DNA of 64,000 nucleotides from Siderastrea siderea (lineage: Eukaryota > Cnidaria > Anthozoa > Scleractinia > Rhizangiidae): NCBI GenBank assembly GCA_964030785.1, contig OZ034971.1, forward strand, positions 17,057,400-17,121,399, in the 5' to 3' direction. The position numbers and the translations under genes were made by a program. This document shows positions 42,301 through 51,910 of the stretch, piece by piece. Numbering within the stretch: position 1 is the stretch's first letter; each line of letters opens with the position of its first letter. The notes under the pieces were generated by a model. That model searched no databases. It saw only the letters and a program-made list of their open reading frames with translations, and was not told the DNA's origin.

Positions 42301-44326
42301 ATCCTTTCTGGAACAGCTGGACATTGAGACACAGAAACTCCACTACAAAACTGCTTGCACTTTCGCTGACAGCCTGTCACTTGTGCAAAAACTGATCCTA
42401 TCCAAGGAAATACCCCACTACAGCACTCTTTAAATAGTCAGTGCCACTGTTGTCTCCATATCTCTCTCTTCCAATCAAATGCCGAGTTGCTAAGCTTAAG
42501 TACTACAACTGTGGATGCAACAAAAAGAAAACAAATTTTTGTTGACAAACTTCCACCAAAAGACAACTTAAAAGACAACGAGGCTTGTAGAAAAGTTCTG
42601 AAGAGGTTGCCATCATCTGCTTAAGTTATAGACATGCCCTTCATTTAATTTCAGAGCTAAAATTGAATGCAGTCTACCCTGGTTGCCAAAGGTTGTTGTT
42701 GTTGTTGTCTTTTTTTCCTGCAAGAAAGAGAGGGCTCTTAAGCAGAGTGGTCACAACAAAGCCGTGGCAACAAAGCAGGAGCCCCTGTCTCAGCTGTAAT
42801 TAGCTTATGAGCAGGGTGGAGGACGGGGGATTCTAACATGACAGATGTGAACACTAAATACCAGGGAGAGTTGCATAAAACATAACATCCGGCGTAACTG
42901 CTAACATCAGACGTTAAAATATTGACTATGACTGGTCAGGAGTGAACGTCTGACGTTAGCAGTTACTCCGGACGTTAAGTTGTTTGCAACTCACCCAAGA
43001 TTCTTTTGGAAGGTACATGTAGATGTTTTTTCTACATTTCAATTCCTTAACATGCTCTTTTATTTTCGTGTATTATCTTCAGTTAGGTTTTCCAAACAGA
43101 CAGTGCAGTGGCTGCAGATGTTGGAAGCCTTCAACAAAGCTTTAAAGGTACCGATAAATAAAATCTCCATTGATATTCTGTGGTCAAGACTTTGATTCCA
43201 GAGTGTCATAACAGAAAGTCTTTTGTGCTGTAGGAACTTGGAGATGTTGAGAACTGGTCAAGAGTTATAGAAGCAGATATGACAGCTATAGCAAGTGCGC
43301 TAGAATATGCTTATAAAGGTCTGCTATGTACAGCTCTCTTGATTCTATTTTATTAAACCCACTAAAAACATTAAGACACAATTCAAGTTATGTCTCTTTC
43401 TAACTTTTATTACTGATCAGTTGTTTTGGGAATAGAAACTTGGTATCTTCCTTTGCAAACCTCAGATGAGCAAGAGCAAATGATTTAATTTGTTTTAGAA
43501 CTGGATACAGGATACTGATAAAGGCAATAGCCCAGTGTTGAGTTCACCAAGCCCGCTGGATAAAAAGAAAAGAGATGCATTTATACAGGGTTAGTCTTAA
43601 TCTGAAGTAAAATATTCACAAATACCAGCAAGAAAATGAACTATTCACAACTCTGTGTGGAAAGGAAAGTGCCGAATCCTAAATTAAACAATACACAGAG
43701 TGGTGAATAGTTCATCTTCTCCCTGGTATTTGTGAATATTTTACTTCAGATTGAGACGAACCCTGTATAAATACATCTTTTGTCTTTATAACCGGCGGTC
43801 TTGGTGAACTTTAAATTGGGCTATACAAATATCATTGTAAACAATATTATCTGACAGTAGGGTGAGACCCATTATAACTTGAATGGTCATCTACTGGCAA
43901 TGTCTGGTGTCAAAACCTTTTTTGTTAGAGCCATTCAATTTTTTTGGTTTATTTCTTTTATTTATTGATTTATTTATTTTTCTATCAATTTATTTATTGT
44001 GTTTTTACTTATTTACTGAGGTCAGGCATGAGCCAGTGGTTAAGACAGCGGACCTGTAAGGTTCTTTGTTCCCTGCTTCCCACTATATGGATTAATGTAA
44101 TAAAGTAGAATTTATGACTAAAAACAACCAGCTGGTCAGCCTCCTACCATCTGGGATTTTTAAATGTTTGTCTTCAAATTATTGTACTTTGTGCGGTTCA
44201 GTGTAAAGTCCTGGATTGACCAGTAATTGTGTCACCCAGTTAAGTTTTCTTTGATTCTCTGTTGAATCATCTTTTTTTAAACTGTTTCTTTCTCTCTTTT
44301 CAGGAGACGGTCCAAAAGGCTCATAG
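27844..44326 (+). CDS. BLOC1S1: BLOC1S1 (GCN5L1), BLOC-1/BORC subunit 1, complete, 6 exons
   Basis: Known role: subunit shared by BLOC-1 (biogenesis of lysosome-related organelles) and BORC (lysosome positioning); also linked to mitochondrial protein acetylation. Exons 27844-27904, 29877-29949, 30435-30502, 43083-43147, 43234-43318 and 44304-44326 join through GT-AG introns into 372 coding bases plus stop: 124 residues, close to the 125 aa of the short human form. The reading MLSRAFKEHQ-KQ, HLRREAVVASSRLTYKLMDT, VEQAYINQRRLETEAK-LQ, FSKQTVQWLQMLEAFNKALK, ELGDVENWSRVIEADM-TAIA and ALEYAYKG follows the human order throughout. It is helical and coiled-coil in character. Intron 3 is 12.6 kb and packed with transposons and satellites. 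Divergent from GPR155. Confidence 0.95.
27912..27917. promoter_or_regulatory. CACGTG E-box in BLOC1S1 intron 1
   Basis: Palindromic CACGTG (context GCACGTGG) 68 bases downstream of the BLOC1S1 start codon. TFEB/MiT factors bind CACGTG-centred CLEAR elements near lysosomal genes, but the flanks here (GCACGTGG, not GTCACGTGAC) are only a partial match. Confidence 0.35.
28250..28531. mobile_element. AGAGCAGTTTT inverted-repeat MITE
   Basis: The left end TAGAGCAGTTTTCAATTGAG and the reverse complement of the right end TAGAGCAGTTTTATGAGTGT match at their starts. The interior repeats GATTGGTT/AACCAATC several times in both orientations. In BLOC1S1 intron 1. Confidence 0.75.
28818..28843. repeat. 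Perfect short hairpin
   Basis: GCAGGCTATCC-TTCA-GGATAGCCTGC: an 11-base perfect stem with a 4-base loop in BLOC1S1 intron 1. No T-tract follows. Confidence 0.7.
29338..29416. repeat. (AAT)n followed by (ATT)n microsatellite
   Basis: About 18 AAT units run directly into about 10 ATT units, forming a self-complementary tract. In BLOC1S1 intron 1. Open frames of poly-Ile, poly-Asn or poly-Tyr here are artefacts. Confidence 0.95.
29877..29949 (+). CDS. BLOC1S1: BLOC1S1 exon 2
   Basis: Acceptor AATTTAG|AACATC, donor AATGG|GTGAGT, phase 2 out. It encodes EHLRREAVVASSRLTYKLMD then TLNN. Confidence 0.93.
30361..30397. repeat. (ATT)n microsatellite
   Basis: Twelve ATT units in BLOC1S1 intron 2, ending about 37 bases before the exon 3 acceptor. 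Confidence 0.95.
30435..30502 (+). CDS. BLOC1S1: BLOC1S1 exon 3
   Basis: Acceptor TTTTTTGTAG|TGTAGA, donor GCAG|GTATCA, phase 1 out. It encodes GVEQAYINQRRLETEAKQLQ then AHA, matching human GVAQAYMNQRKLD. Confidence 0.94.
31385..31981. mobile_element. piggyBac-like MITE with TTAA target duplication
   Basis: CCCTATTTCGTCTGG at the left and CCAGGCTAAATAGGG at the right, flanked on both sides by TTAA (31381-31384, 31982-31985). TTAA duplication plus CCC-starting ends is the piggyBac signature. The interior is non-coding, with a C-tract near the right end. In BLOC1S1 intron 3. Confidence 0.85.
32075..32953. mobile_element. hAT-like element, CAGGGATCCATATTAG ends
   Basis: CAGGGATCCATATTAGC and GCTAATATGGATCCCTG are inverted ends, perfect over 16-17 bases apart from small spacing. 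The interior holds several GACGAGT/ACTCGTC copies. CAGGG ends suggest hAT; the flanks TGCATTAG and CATCAGAG are not a clean 8-base duplication. No transposase frame. In BLOC1S1 intron 3. Confidence 0.75.
32954..34608. other. Intronic stretch without recognised genes
   Basis: Part of BLOC1S1 intron 3. Apart from one perfect hairpin at 34176 nothing recognisable was seen; the short open frames here show no motif. Confidence 0.6.
34176..34228. repeat. Perfect 24-bp inverted repeat
   Basis: TTATGCAAATTAGCTGGCTG-CACA, loop TTCAA, then the exact reverse complement. The 53-base hairpin has no mismatch. It could be a tiny MITE or a recent foldback; no clear duplication flanks it. Confidence 0.9.
34609..35610. 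repeat. 62-bp satellite array, about 14 units plus degenerate tail
   Basis: The phrase ACCCAAGGAAGACAGAATAA recurs every 62 bases (34693, 34755, 34817, 34879, 34941, 35003, 35065, 35127, 35189, 35251, 35313, 35375, 35437), with an earlier variant at 34630 and two decayed units after 35470. Units alternate between GTTAGAAATT and GTTAGACATT types, and units 3-6 match units 7-10, giving a 248-bp higher-order repeat. In BLOC1S1 intron 3. Confidence 0.95.
35611..37078. other. Intronic stretch without recognised genes
   Basis: Part of BLOC1S1 intron 3. I see no coding frame, RNA gene or clear repeat here. It includes an A-rich and C-rich stretch at 36955-37020. Confidence 0.55.
37526..37971. mobile_element. 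Harbinger-type MITE, copy A (446 bp)
   Basis: Starts TGCACCGATCAATTCGAAAC and ends TTGATCGGCGCA, flanked by TAA on both sides (37523-37525, 37972-37974). TWA target duplications are typical of PIF/Harbinger. A second copy in the same orientation is at 62951-63431. The interior has several GAATTTGAAC motifs. Confidence 0.88.
39765..40316. mobile_element. TA-target MITE with AAGCGCC repeats, inserted in the satellite
   Basis: Ends CCGTATTTCGTCATATAAGC and (reverse complement) CCGTATTTCCTCGAATAAGT, flanked by TA. Both subterminal regions consist of AATAAGCGCCC-like units. Removing the element and one TA restores the satellite phrase GGGCTTGATATTGTAGTC, so the insertion site is well defined. Confidence 0.88.
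40531..40830. mobile_element. Palindromic insertion in the satellite
   Basis: A long hairpin (40545-40640) pairs AATTAGATTATGAGC...TCTATCGCGTGATAGTTGAT with its complement, centred on GGCCGAAGGCC. A second inverted pair follows, TAGTAGAAATCTACTAGACG at 40648 with CGCTAGTAGATTTATACTA at 40813, enclosing an ACTATCT/AGATAGT hairpin. The satellite resumes on either side, so this is one or two insertions. Confidence 0.65.
42864..42995. mobile_element. Palindromic MITE, 132 bp
   Basis: The left arm GGGAGAGTTGCATAAAACAT then AACATCCGGCGTAACTGCTAAC pairs with the right arm (reverse complement GGGTGAGTTGCAAACAACTT then AACGTCCGGAGTAACTGCTAAC). In BLOC1S1 intron 3, about 90 bases before exon 4. Confidence 0.85.
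43083..43147 (+). CDS. BLOC1S1: BLOC1S1 exon 4
   Basis: Acceptor ATTATCTTCAG|TTAGG. The alternative AG four bases on would shift the frame. The exon encodes VRFSKQTVQWLQMLEAFNKA then LK, matching human QFAKQTGQWIGMVENFNQAL; donor AAG|GTACCG, phase 0. Confidence 0.94.
43234..43318 (+). CDS. BLOC1S1: BLOC1S1 exon 5
   Basis: Acceptor GTGCTGTAG|GAACTT. It encodes ELGDVENWSRVIEADMTAIA then SALEYAYK, the most conserved block of the protein. The donor AAAG|GTCTGC is weak; reading through would add about a dozen unconserved residues before a stop at about 43354, an alternative 3' end. Confidence 0.94.
43527..43824. mobile_element. Palindromic MITE, about 298 bp
   Basis: The whole element is one long imperfect inverted repeat. 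It has ATAGCCCA ends, then GTTCACCAAG, ATTTATACAGGGTT, GTAAAATATTCACAAATACC and TGAACTATTCAC in both arms. In BLOC1S1 intron 5, only 209 bases downstream of exon 5. Confidence 0.88.
44304..44326 (+). CDS. BLOC1S1: BLOC1S1 exon 6 (last codons and stop)
   Basis: Acceptor after a strong pyrimidine tract (TTTCTCTCTTTTCAG|GAGACGG). It completes a glycine and gives GDGPKGS and TAG, comparable to the short polar tail after YKG in the human protein. The 3' UTR follows; no canonical AATAAA was found close by. Confidence 0.8.
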
Positions 44327-45001
44327 CATTGCTAGTGTTGGTAACTTTCAAAATGGACATCTATTGACAAAGATTAAAAAAAGTTGAATGACAATTCAAA
44401 TTCCAAATTGTTGGAAACATTGATCACAATTTTAGACATACTGTGAATAGCAGATTTAAGAAATAACTAAAGGTAATTTAATAGCATTCTTGTTTCTTTT
44501 GTGTGGAGTTCAGCAGGGCTCACTGTAACAAATAACAGGTTTCATTTGAATGGCAAATCTACACCAGTCTGTTTGGACTTATCGAAAGAGTTATCCATTC
44601 ATGCAGGTTTAACCCTAAAGCAAGTATTGTAGGGTCAAACGTGTTTCAGAACTTGCAGGGTGTGTGTTGTCAGTTTTGTAAGCTAGGTATCCCGTAGATC
44701 GCTGCTTGATTTAAACGACGGAAGCCCTGCCTTTTTCTTTCTCTCTTGTCTCGTGGAAGAACACGTTACAACAGTTAAGCCATGTTAATTAAAGTGGCAC
44801 GGTGTCCCAAATCCCCGAAACTCGCTACTTTTTACATTTAACTTAACTGACAAAGTTAGTATGAAAGTAAAAATATAAAAATCATACATGTATACCGTAT
44901 GTGAGCGGCGGATGAAGGAATTAGTAGATGATAAACCATGGCAGTTATGTTACGAAAAGAAATATGTGGTATTTCACTTCATCTATTCATCTGTTAATTA
45001 A
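44327..45001 (+). other. BLOC1S1 3' UTR and downstream DNA
   Basis: Follows the TAG stop. The early part must be 3' UTR, but no canonical AATAAA was found before the TTAA element at 45002, so the transcript end cannot be placed. No other gene seen. Confidence 0.55.
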
Positions 45002-45635
45002 GGTGATTCCATTCAATTGCATTGCGCATCCTTTCTGCGTGTCAGTTCTTTTGTTGCATGATTAGCGCGCGCACGTTCGGAACTTGATAGGTTTTCTATG
45101 AAAATTGAGCTGTTCAGAGAAATAAATGGAAGTTTTCTCTTAAACGAGCACGGTGATCCCCATTTTTTATTGCATAAATTTTAATGGAATACGGTCGAGT
45201 ACAATATGTCGCGATTTTAAGAAAAGTTAAAAATTCTGCGTTGAGTTATTTTATTTCAATGCCGAAAAGAACACGTCTTGAGGTGCAGCAGGGTGCATAT
45301 ACGCACGCAGCATTTTTCAATTTACTTCATATCCTTAATTCCTGTTTAGCTAAAATAGTATACAATGCAAGATAAATGTCTAATTTGTTGAACTGCTCCA
45401 ATATTTCAATGCAAGCAATGACATTTTAAAGAAATTATAGTTCTCATTCCTGATCATTAGGGTTTCCCATGAAAACCTTTCGTATGGTTTCTATTGATAG
45501 CTATCCATCTTGTGCTAAAATGAGCTTGGTGACCCCCATTTTTCATTGTATTTTTGAAATGTTCAAAACATAATAACCAATCGGACCAAGTTTTAGAAAA
45601 TTTTAAAATATTCCTTCTATTTTGATGGAATCACC
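45002..45635. mobile_element. TTAA-target inverted-repeat element, 634 bp
   Basis: GGTGATTCCATTCAA at the left and the reverse complement GGTGATTCCATCAAA at the right, flanked by TTAA on both sides (44998-45001, 45636-45639). The TTAA duplication suggests a piggyBac transposase, although the ends do not begin with CCC. Two GGTGA(T/C)CCCCATTTTTxATTG phrases lie inside. Confidence 0.8.
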
Positions 45636-45649
45636 TTAAGGGTTCTCAG

Positions 45650-45898
45650 GAAGTTTGATAGCTCAGTCACTGGAGCACTGCACCGGTATCGCAGGGTGGT
45701 GGTGGGTTCGATTTCTAGTTAGTTAATAATTCTTTTTTTGTTTATTTGTTTTTGTTGTAACTGCTTAATAATAAGTTGTGTACGTAACTGCGGGGTCTTT
45801 CATGTATTAAAAGTTAAATTTGATTAAATGTTGCGCTTCAAAAAAGCAACAAGATGAAACTAAGTTTAAAATAAATAAATAAATAAATAAATAAATCG
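45650..45898 (+). mobile_element. tRNA-derived SINE with (AAAT)n tail
   Basis: A pol III A-box (TAGCTCAGTCACTGGAGC, 45659) and B-box (GGGTTCGATTT, 45705) with tRNA-like spacing, then an unrelated body and a terminal (AAAT)7 tail. The tRNA part lacks a complete cloverleaf, so this is a SINE and not a tRNA gene. It begins a few bases after the TTAA element. Confidence 0.8.
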
Positions 45899-46452
45899 TT
45901 TATTGAAACTGCATCTCGCAGTCGCGCGACTGAATTACATGAGCTTTAAAACAAATAAATGTAGAATATATTAAACCTTGAGGTTCACGAAAGAAACACA
46001 CCAGTTGATCTTCCTAGAGCTCAACAGGGAATAAGGGGTTAGTTGCATTCCCTTTGCTTACATTCAAAGAGAAAGTCATTGATTCGACTTCGGCTCGTTG
46101 CGTGTTTTCTTTGATACACCGGGCCGCGGCCGATTGGGAAACTTACTTTGTACTCTCATTGCCATTTCCTTAATTTTATACTACACTGCGGGTAACCAAG
46201 AACTCTCTGTTCGGAGGGTAATACCTACCCTTGGTTTCTCTTGCATGCTTTGGTAGAGCAGCGAGCGAAGACACAAAAAGGTAGCCGTGGTCGCGCGTCG
46301 AGAGACTTTTCTGGCACCCAGGGTACGTATATAGTGCCCTAGGCTTAAAAGTCTTGGGATTTGCATTTCCGTAACATACAATCTTAGTCTTGTTACAGTC
46401 CAACAAACGGAAGAAAATGATATATAAAATTTCTCGACCCTGTACTTAATTG

Positions 46453-46899
46453 CCGGTGTCACGGTGGATTTGAACCCCCACCCCCGGATTTGGACCCTCT
46501 TCAATAAGGCAATAATTTCCTTTTGAAACGGCAAGTTTTGAGAAGAAGGTCTTCAGTATCGCGGTACGTTTTTAGAACATCTTGTTTTTGATTTCAATCG
46601 CGGCAGCTTTTTAATAAATTAGCTTTTGCGCTTCTACGTATAGTACAGTAATCTGCTATTTACTATTACCGTGCTTTCAAACTCAAAAGAAATGGTTCGT
46701 TACGGTGGTTTATATGCAAATAGCCCGATTTTCTGTTGAAGTTACTTGGTAAGGAAAGTTTTTACAGAGGGATCCAAATCCGCGAAGGGGGTCCAAATCC
46801 GCTAGCGAGAGTGGACCGAGGGGTCCATTTTCGCTGCGGATTTGGACGGGGGGTCCACTTTTTTTGGGGGGGGAGGGTCCAAATCCACTAGGACACCGG
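46453..46899. mobile_element. Inverted-repeat MITE, CCGGTGTC ends (447 bp)
   Basis: The left CCGGTGTCACGGTGGATTTG and the reverse complement of the right CCGGTGTCCTAGTGGATTTG match at 17 of 20 positions. GGATTTGGACC units recur near both ends. No target duplication was resolved. Short minus-strand frames here are not genes. Confidence 0.8.
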
Positions 46900-47035
46900 A
46901 TGCAACTTGTAGATAACTGAATGGGGTAAAGTTTACCTGCATTAGGGTGAACACATGCAGGTTAGCGACCTTTAGATTGGTTTCAAACAAGTGACGTTTC
47001 CAGAGACCTCACTTCTCCGTATTGTTTACCAGTAA

Positions 47036-47310
47036 AATAAAAATAAATAAATAAATCGACTTTGTGTAACGAGGATGACACTTGACAGTTTTTTCAACTG
47101 ACAAACCTGTGGCCCTCGGATTCCAAATCGAAAGGAATTTGGAAATGTTGGTTTTTGAGGAGGGAGGAAAACCGGAGGACCCGGAGAAAAACCCTCGGAG
47201 CAAGGACAACCAACAACAAATTCAACCCTCATACATATGACGCCGGGTCCGGTAATCGAACCCGGGCCACATTGGTGGGAGGCGAGTGCTCTCACCACTG
47301 CATCATCCCC
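47036..47310 (-). mobile_element. tRNA-derived SINE, minus strand
   Basis: On the minus strand, GGGGATGATGCAGTGGTGAG holds the A-box, GCCCGGGTTCGATTACC holds the B-box, and GACCCGGCGTCATATG follows. The body is TTGTTGGTTGTCCTTGCTCC and CGAGGGTTTTTCTCCGGGTC, and the tail is (ATTT)n at 47058-47036. This composition is typical of a SINE family common in corals and sea anemones (from memory of such repeats). Confidence 0.85.
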
Positions 47311-49545
47311 GCTCCTCAAAGAAGGAAGGTCCAGGAATGAGATTGGTATTCTTGTGATGTGCCTGCAAACTGGAATTGAAAACTCAATCTCGTACTCAAA
47401 TTTAAAGTTCCCTATTGTCTCGTTTACATGACTATTTTATACACCAGTATCCTTAACTACTCCGTGCTTACTCAGATTAAAATATTCAAAACGGAAAGAA
47501 GTAATAATAATCAGTATGAAACTCATTTACTAATGTGTAGGTTACACCTGTACTTCGTCAACAGCTAACTTCAGTAAAACAGAAAGTAACGCAAAACAAA
47601 ATGCGGTTGCAGCACGATAGAAAATAAAAAACAATTGAAATTCCTCTACAAACTGTTTCCGATTTTTTTTTCTTTCAAAGTAATTTAAGGTCTTTGAAGT
47701 GTATGAAAAAGCGCTCAAATACTAATTCTTTATTCATGTATGCACTTTTCTCCTAGAGTCTCTCTCCAGCTCCCGTTTCTTTCTCTGGTGTTTACTAACA
47801 GGGGCCTCTGCGGAGGAGAGAGTCCTAGAGTACAAATTAAGCGGAAAAGTCAGAATGCATAATGTGTTACTGCAAGGTTTAATTAGTTAGTAGGAAATGC
47901 TCTGTGGCGAAACCATAACAAGACACTGGGAAACACATTCATTTACACAGTAAAAAGGGCGACAGAATTCAATTTACTTATTGATAGGTAAACACCACCG
48001 AGAGAGGAGGACCTCAGTCTTATTACAGCTGCTAAGTACAGCCAAGGAGTAGCCGTAGAAAATAGGTTTTCATAGCGGTAGGGAACCTTTATTTCATCCA
48101 CTATTTTTATGTACCGAAGAAGAAGTTTTGAATAATTGCTGCTTATACATGGTTAAGTAGTCGACCTACTGAACTGAAAGGAACGATTTACGAAAGACAG
48201 AGAGCCGCGACGCTTGTTCAGTTTATTCTGTAGAATCTCGGATTGTGAAGCGAGCAAACCAGGGCAGAAAAAGGTTTCATCGCCTAACCTTTTCCCGCCC
48301 TGGTGCAAACTCAATGCCACCCCACGTCTTTCGCCTGAAGCACTAAAACGAGTTGCGACGGCTTTCCGTACATAACGCCTTCCTCACTGAAACTGTGTCG
48401 TCTTTGTGATGCCTTCATCTGCACGAGATGCATTTGTCAGGATCCACTATAAAAACGTTAGTTCTAAAAGCACACGTAGTTCGTGCATTTATTTAGATTT
48501 TAGCAACCCCTCGCCTCCAGCTGTGCCTGGGGTGTCGTGTCGTGTAGTGAGTTCCAATAGTTTATTTTTTTAATAGTTAACTTGACGGTAAAGTTTATTT
48601 TAAACCAAGAGGATGTGAACCAAGAGGATGTGGACACTTGCAGGTTCCACCGGAACAGCCGGTCCGTTCTTCCTACGCTGCCTTGGTAGGTACCGCGCTT
48701 AAGCTTTCAGGTATGACAGGCAAATTGAAGACACTATATGACTGAAATTAACTTAATTTTTGTTAGATCACGGCAAGTCTGATAATATTTTTAAAAAAAA
48801 CAGGACCTTAATCCAAAATACTGGGTCGTGACCTTCAGCTTCCTCCGTTTTTACTGTGGTCAATTTACTGTTTGGAGAAACGAAGGTGGTGTTCAGTTAC
48901 CCAGAGGCCGGGGCGACAACGAGTAGCTTTGAGTGCTTCGCGGTGCTTCGTTTTCGCATCTTCACAGCTCAATTTCGTAAAAGAAGATGAAAGAAAAATC
49001 TCTGGGACCAGGTTAGTGTTCAGCTAGCTTTCCTAGAACATCTGAAAATACCTTTCCCCTAGCGCTTGACAATCAAGCTTGTTATATTCACAGATTGCCC
49101 AAGGTAAACATCTTACTCGTGATTCTGAATACCGCTAGCAAGTAGGTAACGAATCGCGAAGAGGAAATGCTATATTGAAGATCAAGTAAGCTCAATAAAT
49201 GAGGATTTTGTTGACTCTTCTTTAACCTCGTGATTAAAACTGTTTTCAGGCGTGTTAGCAAAGACTTATAATAACTAGCATACATGTACGAACAGCTTCT
49301 CGGCTTCGCGAGGTTTTTGCGCCTGAGCCACGCATTTCTAGTAAATAAATGAAACGCAAACAGGAAATTTTCTGTGATGAAGGGGAAGGGTCCGGCAAAA
49401 TGCTGATCGGGATGTTATTAATTTAAATCTTGAAACTGAAACCATTTCATGGCACTGTCAAGTCTTAGAGGTCAAAATATTTAAGTGCCCATGAAGTGGA
49501 AAACAAATTAAGCTTGTTTGAAAGGCCTTTCAATATGAAGAAGAA

Positions 49546-49547
<2 letters not shown>
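47311..49547. other. Intergenic stretch without recognised features
   Basis: No coding frame, RNA gene or clear transposon was found. Small local inverted repeats occur (for example CCAGGGC..AAAAGG around 48262-48302), but I cannot assign them. Confidence 0.5.
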
Positions 49548-49578
<31 letters not shown>

Positions 49579-50244
49579 CGAGTCGTGGGTGTGGGTCGTG
49601 GGTGTGGGTGAAAGTCGTGGGTGGTTCAAAATGCTCAAAAACAAAGAAACAAATAATAAATAAATAATAATAATAAATGCTTCAGTTGATTAATAATAAT
49701 TTAATAATAATTAACTATTTAAGTGATTTGTTAGTAAATGAATTAATTAAGATTAATCAGCTGTTTGATAAATACTTGAAAATAATCAATTAATAAATAA
49801 CAAGTTAAAAAATAATCCGAGATTATAAATAATTAATAACTTATGTTACATATTAACGAATTATATTTCGAGCCCTGATTATGTTGATTCCCCTCCCCCT
49901 CCTTCTTGATTTTCTTGAATACGAGCGCGCGGGGAGGGAGGTGTCACATAACCGGGGCTCGGGTTTCCAGGGGGTTCAACATAATCGGGGCTCGGGGTTC
50001 ATTTTTAAACATCTTTCAAGATCATTTCGCCGAAAAGAAGGATGGTTGTAACATCCAGGTCCTTAAATATAACTACCCCGACAACTACTTACTATATATC
50101 ATCAGCTCTACTGTTTCTTTTGCGTTCTCTCTTTTCTTTTGCGGGCAAAAGTGACGTGCTGACGCGTTTTGCTCTTAATAAAAACTGAAAGTAGAAACTG
50201 TAGTAGACAACGCTATGTTGTGATAACACTGATGAGAAGCACTG
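49548..50244 (+). repeat. MULE left terminal inverted repeat
   Basis: Pairs with 51156-51910. It has two AACATAATCGGGGCTCGG-type units against three in the right arm, and other small indels, so the arms have diverged by unit loss or gain. Confidence 0.88.
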
Positions 50245-50640
50245 CATAACGGTCCAAACAAAGGCCATTAGGAAAAAAACAAACAATCCAAACCACAGCA
50301 TCAATATTCACTCGTCACATCAATTTTTTTTTTATTTGCAATAGCATCTCCTTAATTTGTTTCAGCTAAAACAAGAACAGCCAAAATAAAAAATTGTAGT
50401 TACAAGCTAATTTTGGGGACCATTCTACACCTCTAATAGTAAGACGGCGGGCGACACGTCAGACAGTTTGACTTCAGAGTTTAAGGTCAGAACTGGTAAC
50501 TGTTACGTCACTGTGACATTTAAATTGCTATTTACGATAATGTTCCTCTGAGTATTATCAAGAGACTGGAACTTGCCGAAAGTAATATACACTTGCCCAT
50601 TAAAAAAGGGATTTTTGCGCTGAATGTGGGTAAAATCTAA

Positions 50641-50934
50641 GTGATATTACGTATTACTGAAATCCGCACTGTACTGGAAATGCCCTGTTCGCTCATCTCT
50701 CCGAACAAGTCTTCTGTCGATATGTTTTACCACGATGTTGTACGAAGGTATCCTGTGCATGTCGGTAAACTCAGCACTACAACCGTAGAACTTTTTTACG
50801 TTGCTTGGCAGTGTGACCAACTCGTACTTATGGGGGTATATCCGGAATGCCAGCTTTCACCACCCGGAGCATATGCCGACTGCGTATGCTGCCTGTACTC
50901 CAGGGGTTATGCTGTTGAAGAGGACGACTGCTGA
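50641..50934 (+). CDS. Unrecognised 97-codon frame in the centre of the MULE
   Basis: The frame is open for 97 codons but starts at GTG; the first ATG falls later, at about residue 13 (MPCSLISPNKSSVDMFYHDV). It contains seven Cys. I recognise no domain, and it is not transposase-like. It could be chance, or captured host sequence of the kind carried by Pack-MULEs. Confidence 0.2.
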   Translation: MILRITEIRTVLEMPCSLISPNKSSVDMFYHDVVRRYPVHVGKLSTTTVELFYVAWQCDQLVLMGVYPECQLSPPGAYADCVCCLYSRGYAVEEDDC

Positions 50935-51068
50935 AGAACTTCTTCAGGGGAAATAGGGTGATGTGGACGCCCGATGATAGTTGGCTGCTCCATTTGGGGA
51001 ATGGTGATGGGAAACCATCGCAATTGATTTTCTGTCATGGCATTTGAGCCCTGCACAGCACATTTATT

Positions 51069-51133
<65 letters not shown>
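51069..51133. repeat. (ATC)n microsatellite
   Basis: About 21 TCA/ATC units in the central part of the MULE, beside the right arm. Confidence 0.95.
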
Positions 51134-51155
51134 TTATTTATTTTTGATCATTTGA

Positions 51156-51910
51156 CAGTGCCTCTCATCAGAGTTATCACAACATAGCATTGCCTACTAC
51201 AGTCTTTCTTTCAGTTTTTATTAAGAGCAAAACGCGTCAGCGCGTCAGTTTTGCCCGCAAAAGAAAAGAGAGAACGCAAAAGAAACAGTAGAGCTGATGA
51301 TATATAGTAAGCAGTTGTGGGGGTAGTTGTATTTAAGACCTGGATGTTACAACCATCCTTCTTTTCGGCGAAATGATCTTGAAAGATGTTTAAAAATGAA
51401 CCCCGAGCCCCAATTATGTTGACCCCTCCTGGGACCCCGAGCCCCGATTATGTTGACCCCCTGGAACCCCGAGCCGCGATTACGTGACACCTCCCTCCCC
51501 GCGCGCTCGTATTCAAGAAAATCAAGAAGGAGGGGGACGGAGTCAACATAATCAGGGCCCTAATTATAATTCGTTAACATGTAACATAAGTTATTAATTA
51601 TTTATAATCTCGGATTGTTTTTTAACTTGTTATTAATTGATTATTTTTAAGTATTTATCAAACAGCTGACATTAATCTTAATCAATTCATTTACTAACAA
51701 ATCACTTAAATAGTTAATTATTATTAAATTATTATTAATTAACTGAAGCATTTATTATTATTGCTTATTATTATTTATTTACCATTTGTTTCTTTATTTT
51801 TGAACATTTTGAACCACCCACGACTTTCACCCACACCCACGACCCACACCCACGACTCGCACCCACGTCTCGCACCCACAACCCACGACCCACGACCATT
51901 AGTCAAACTC
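51156..51910 (-). repeat. MULE right terminal inverted repeat
   Basis: Inverse of 49548-50244. Long identical stretches are visible, such as the part reading GCGTTCTCTCTTTTCTTTTG and AAGAAGGATGGTTGTAACAT on the opposite strand. Confidence 0.88.

Larger units (their letters stand above)
49548..51910. mobile_element. Mutator-like (MULE) non-autonomous element with ~700-bp inverted ends
   Basis: The 2363-bp element begins GAGTTTGACTAATGGTCGTG and ends with its inverse, CACGACCATTAGTCAAACTC. It is flanked by a perfect 9-base duplication AGAAGAATG (49539-49547, 51911-51919). Long TIRs and a 9-base duplication are the diagnostic pair for Mutator-like elements. The left arm is 49548-50244 and the right arm 51156-51910; both start with (GGTCGTGGGTGTG)n, pass through AT-rich TTAATAATTA sequence, then AACATAATCGGGGCTCGGGG units and a conserved block. 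The centre (50245-51155) has a 97-codon frame and an (ATC)n run but no transposase. Confidence 0.88.

Noticed and set aside
44028..44075. Second tRNA-like segment (GAGCCAGTGGTTAAGACAGC) in BLOC1S1 intron 5
   Set aside because: The A-box is only approximate and no acceptable B-box follows at the right distance.
45655..45725. tRNA gene suggested by A and B boxes
   Set aside because: No full cloverleaf or acceptor stem pairing, and a (AAAT)n tail follows. It is a SINE. The same reasoning applies to 47240-47310.
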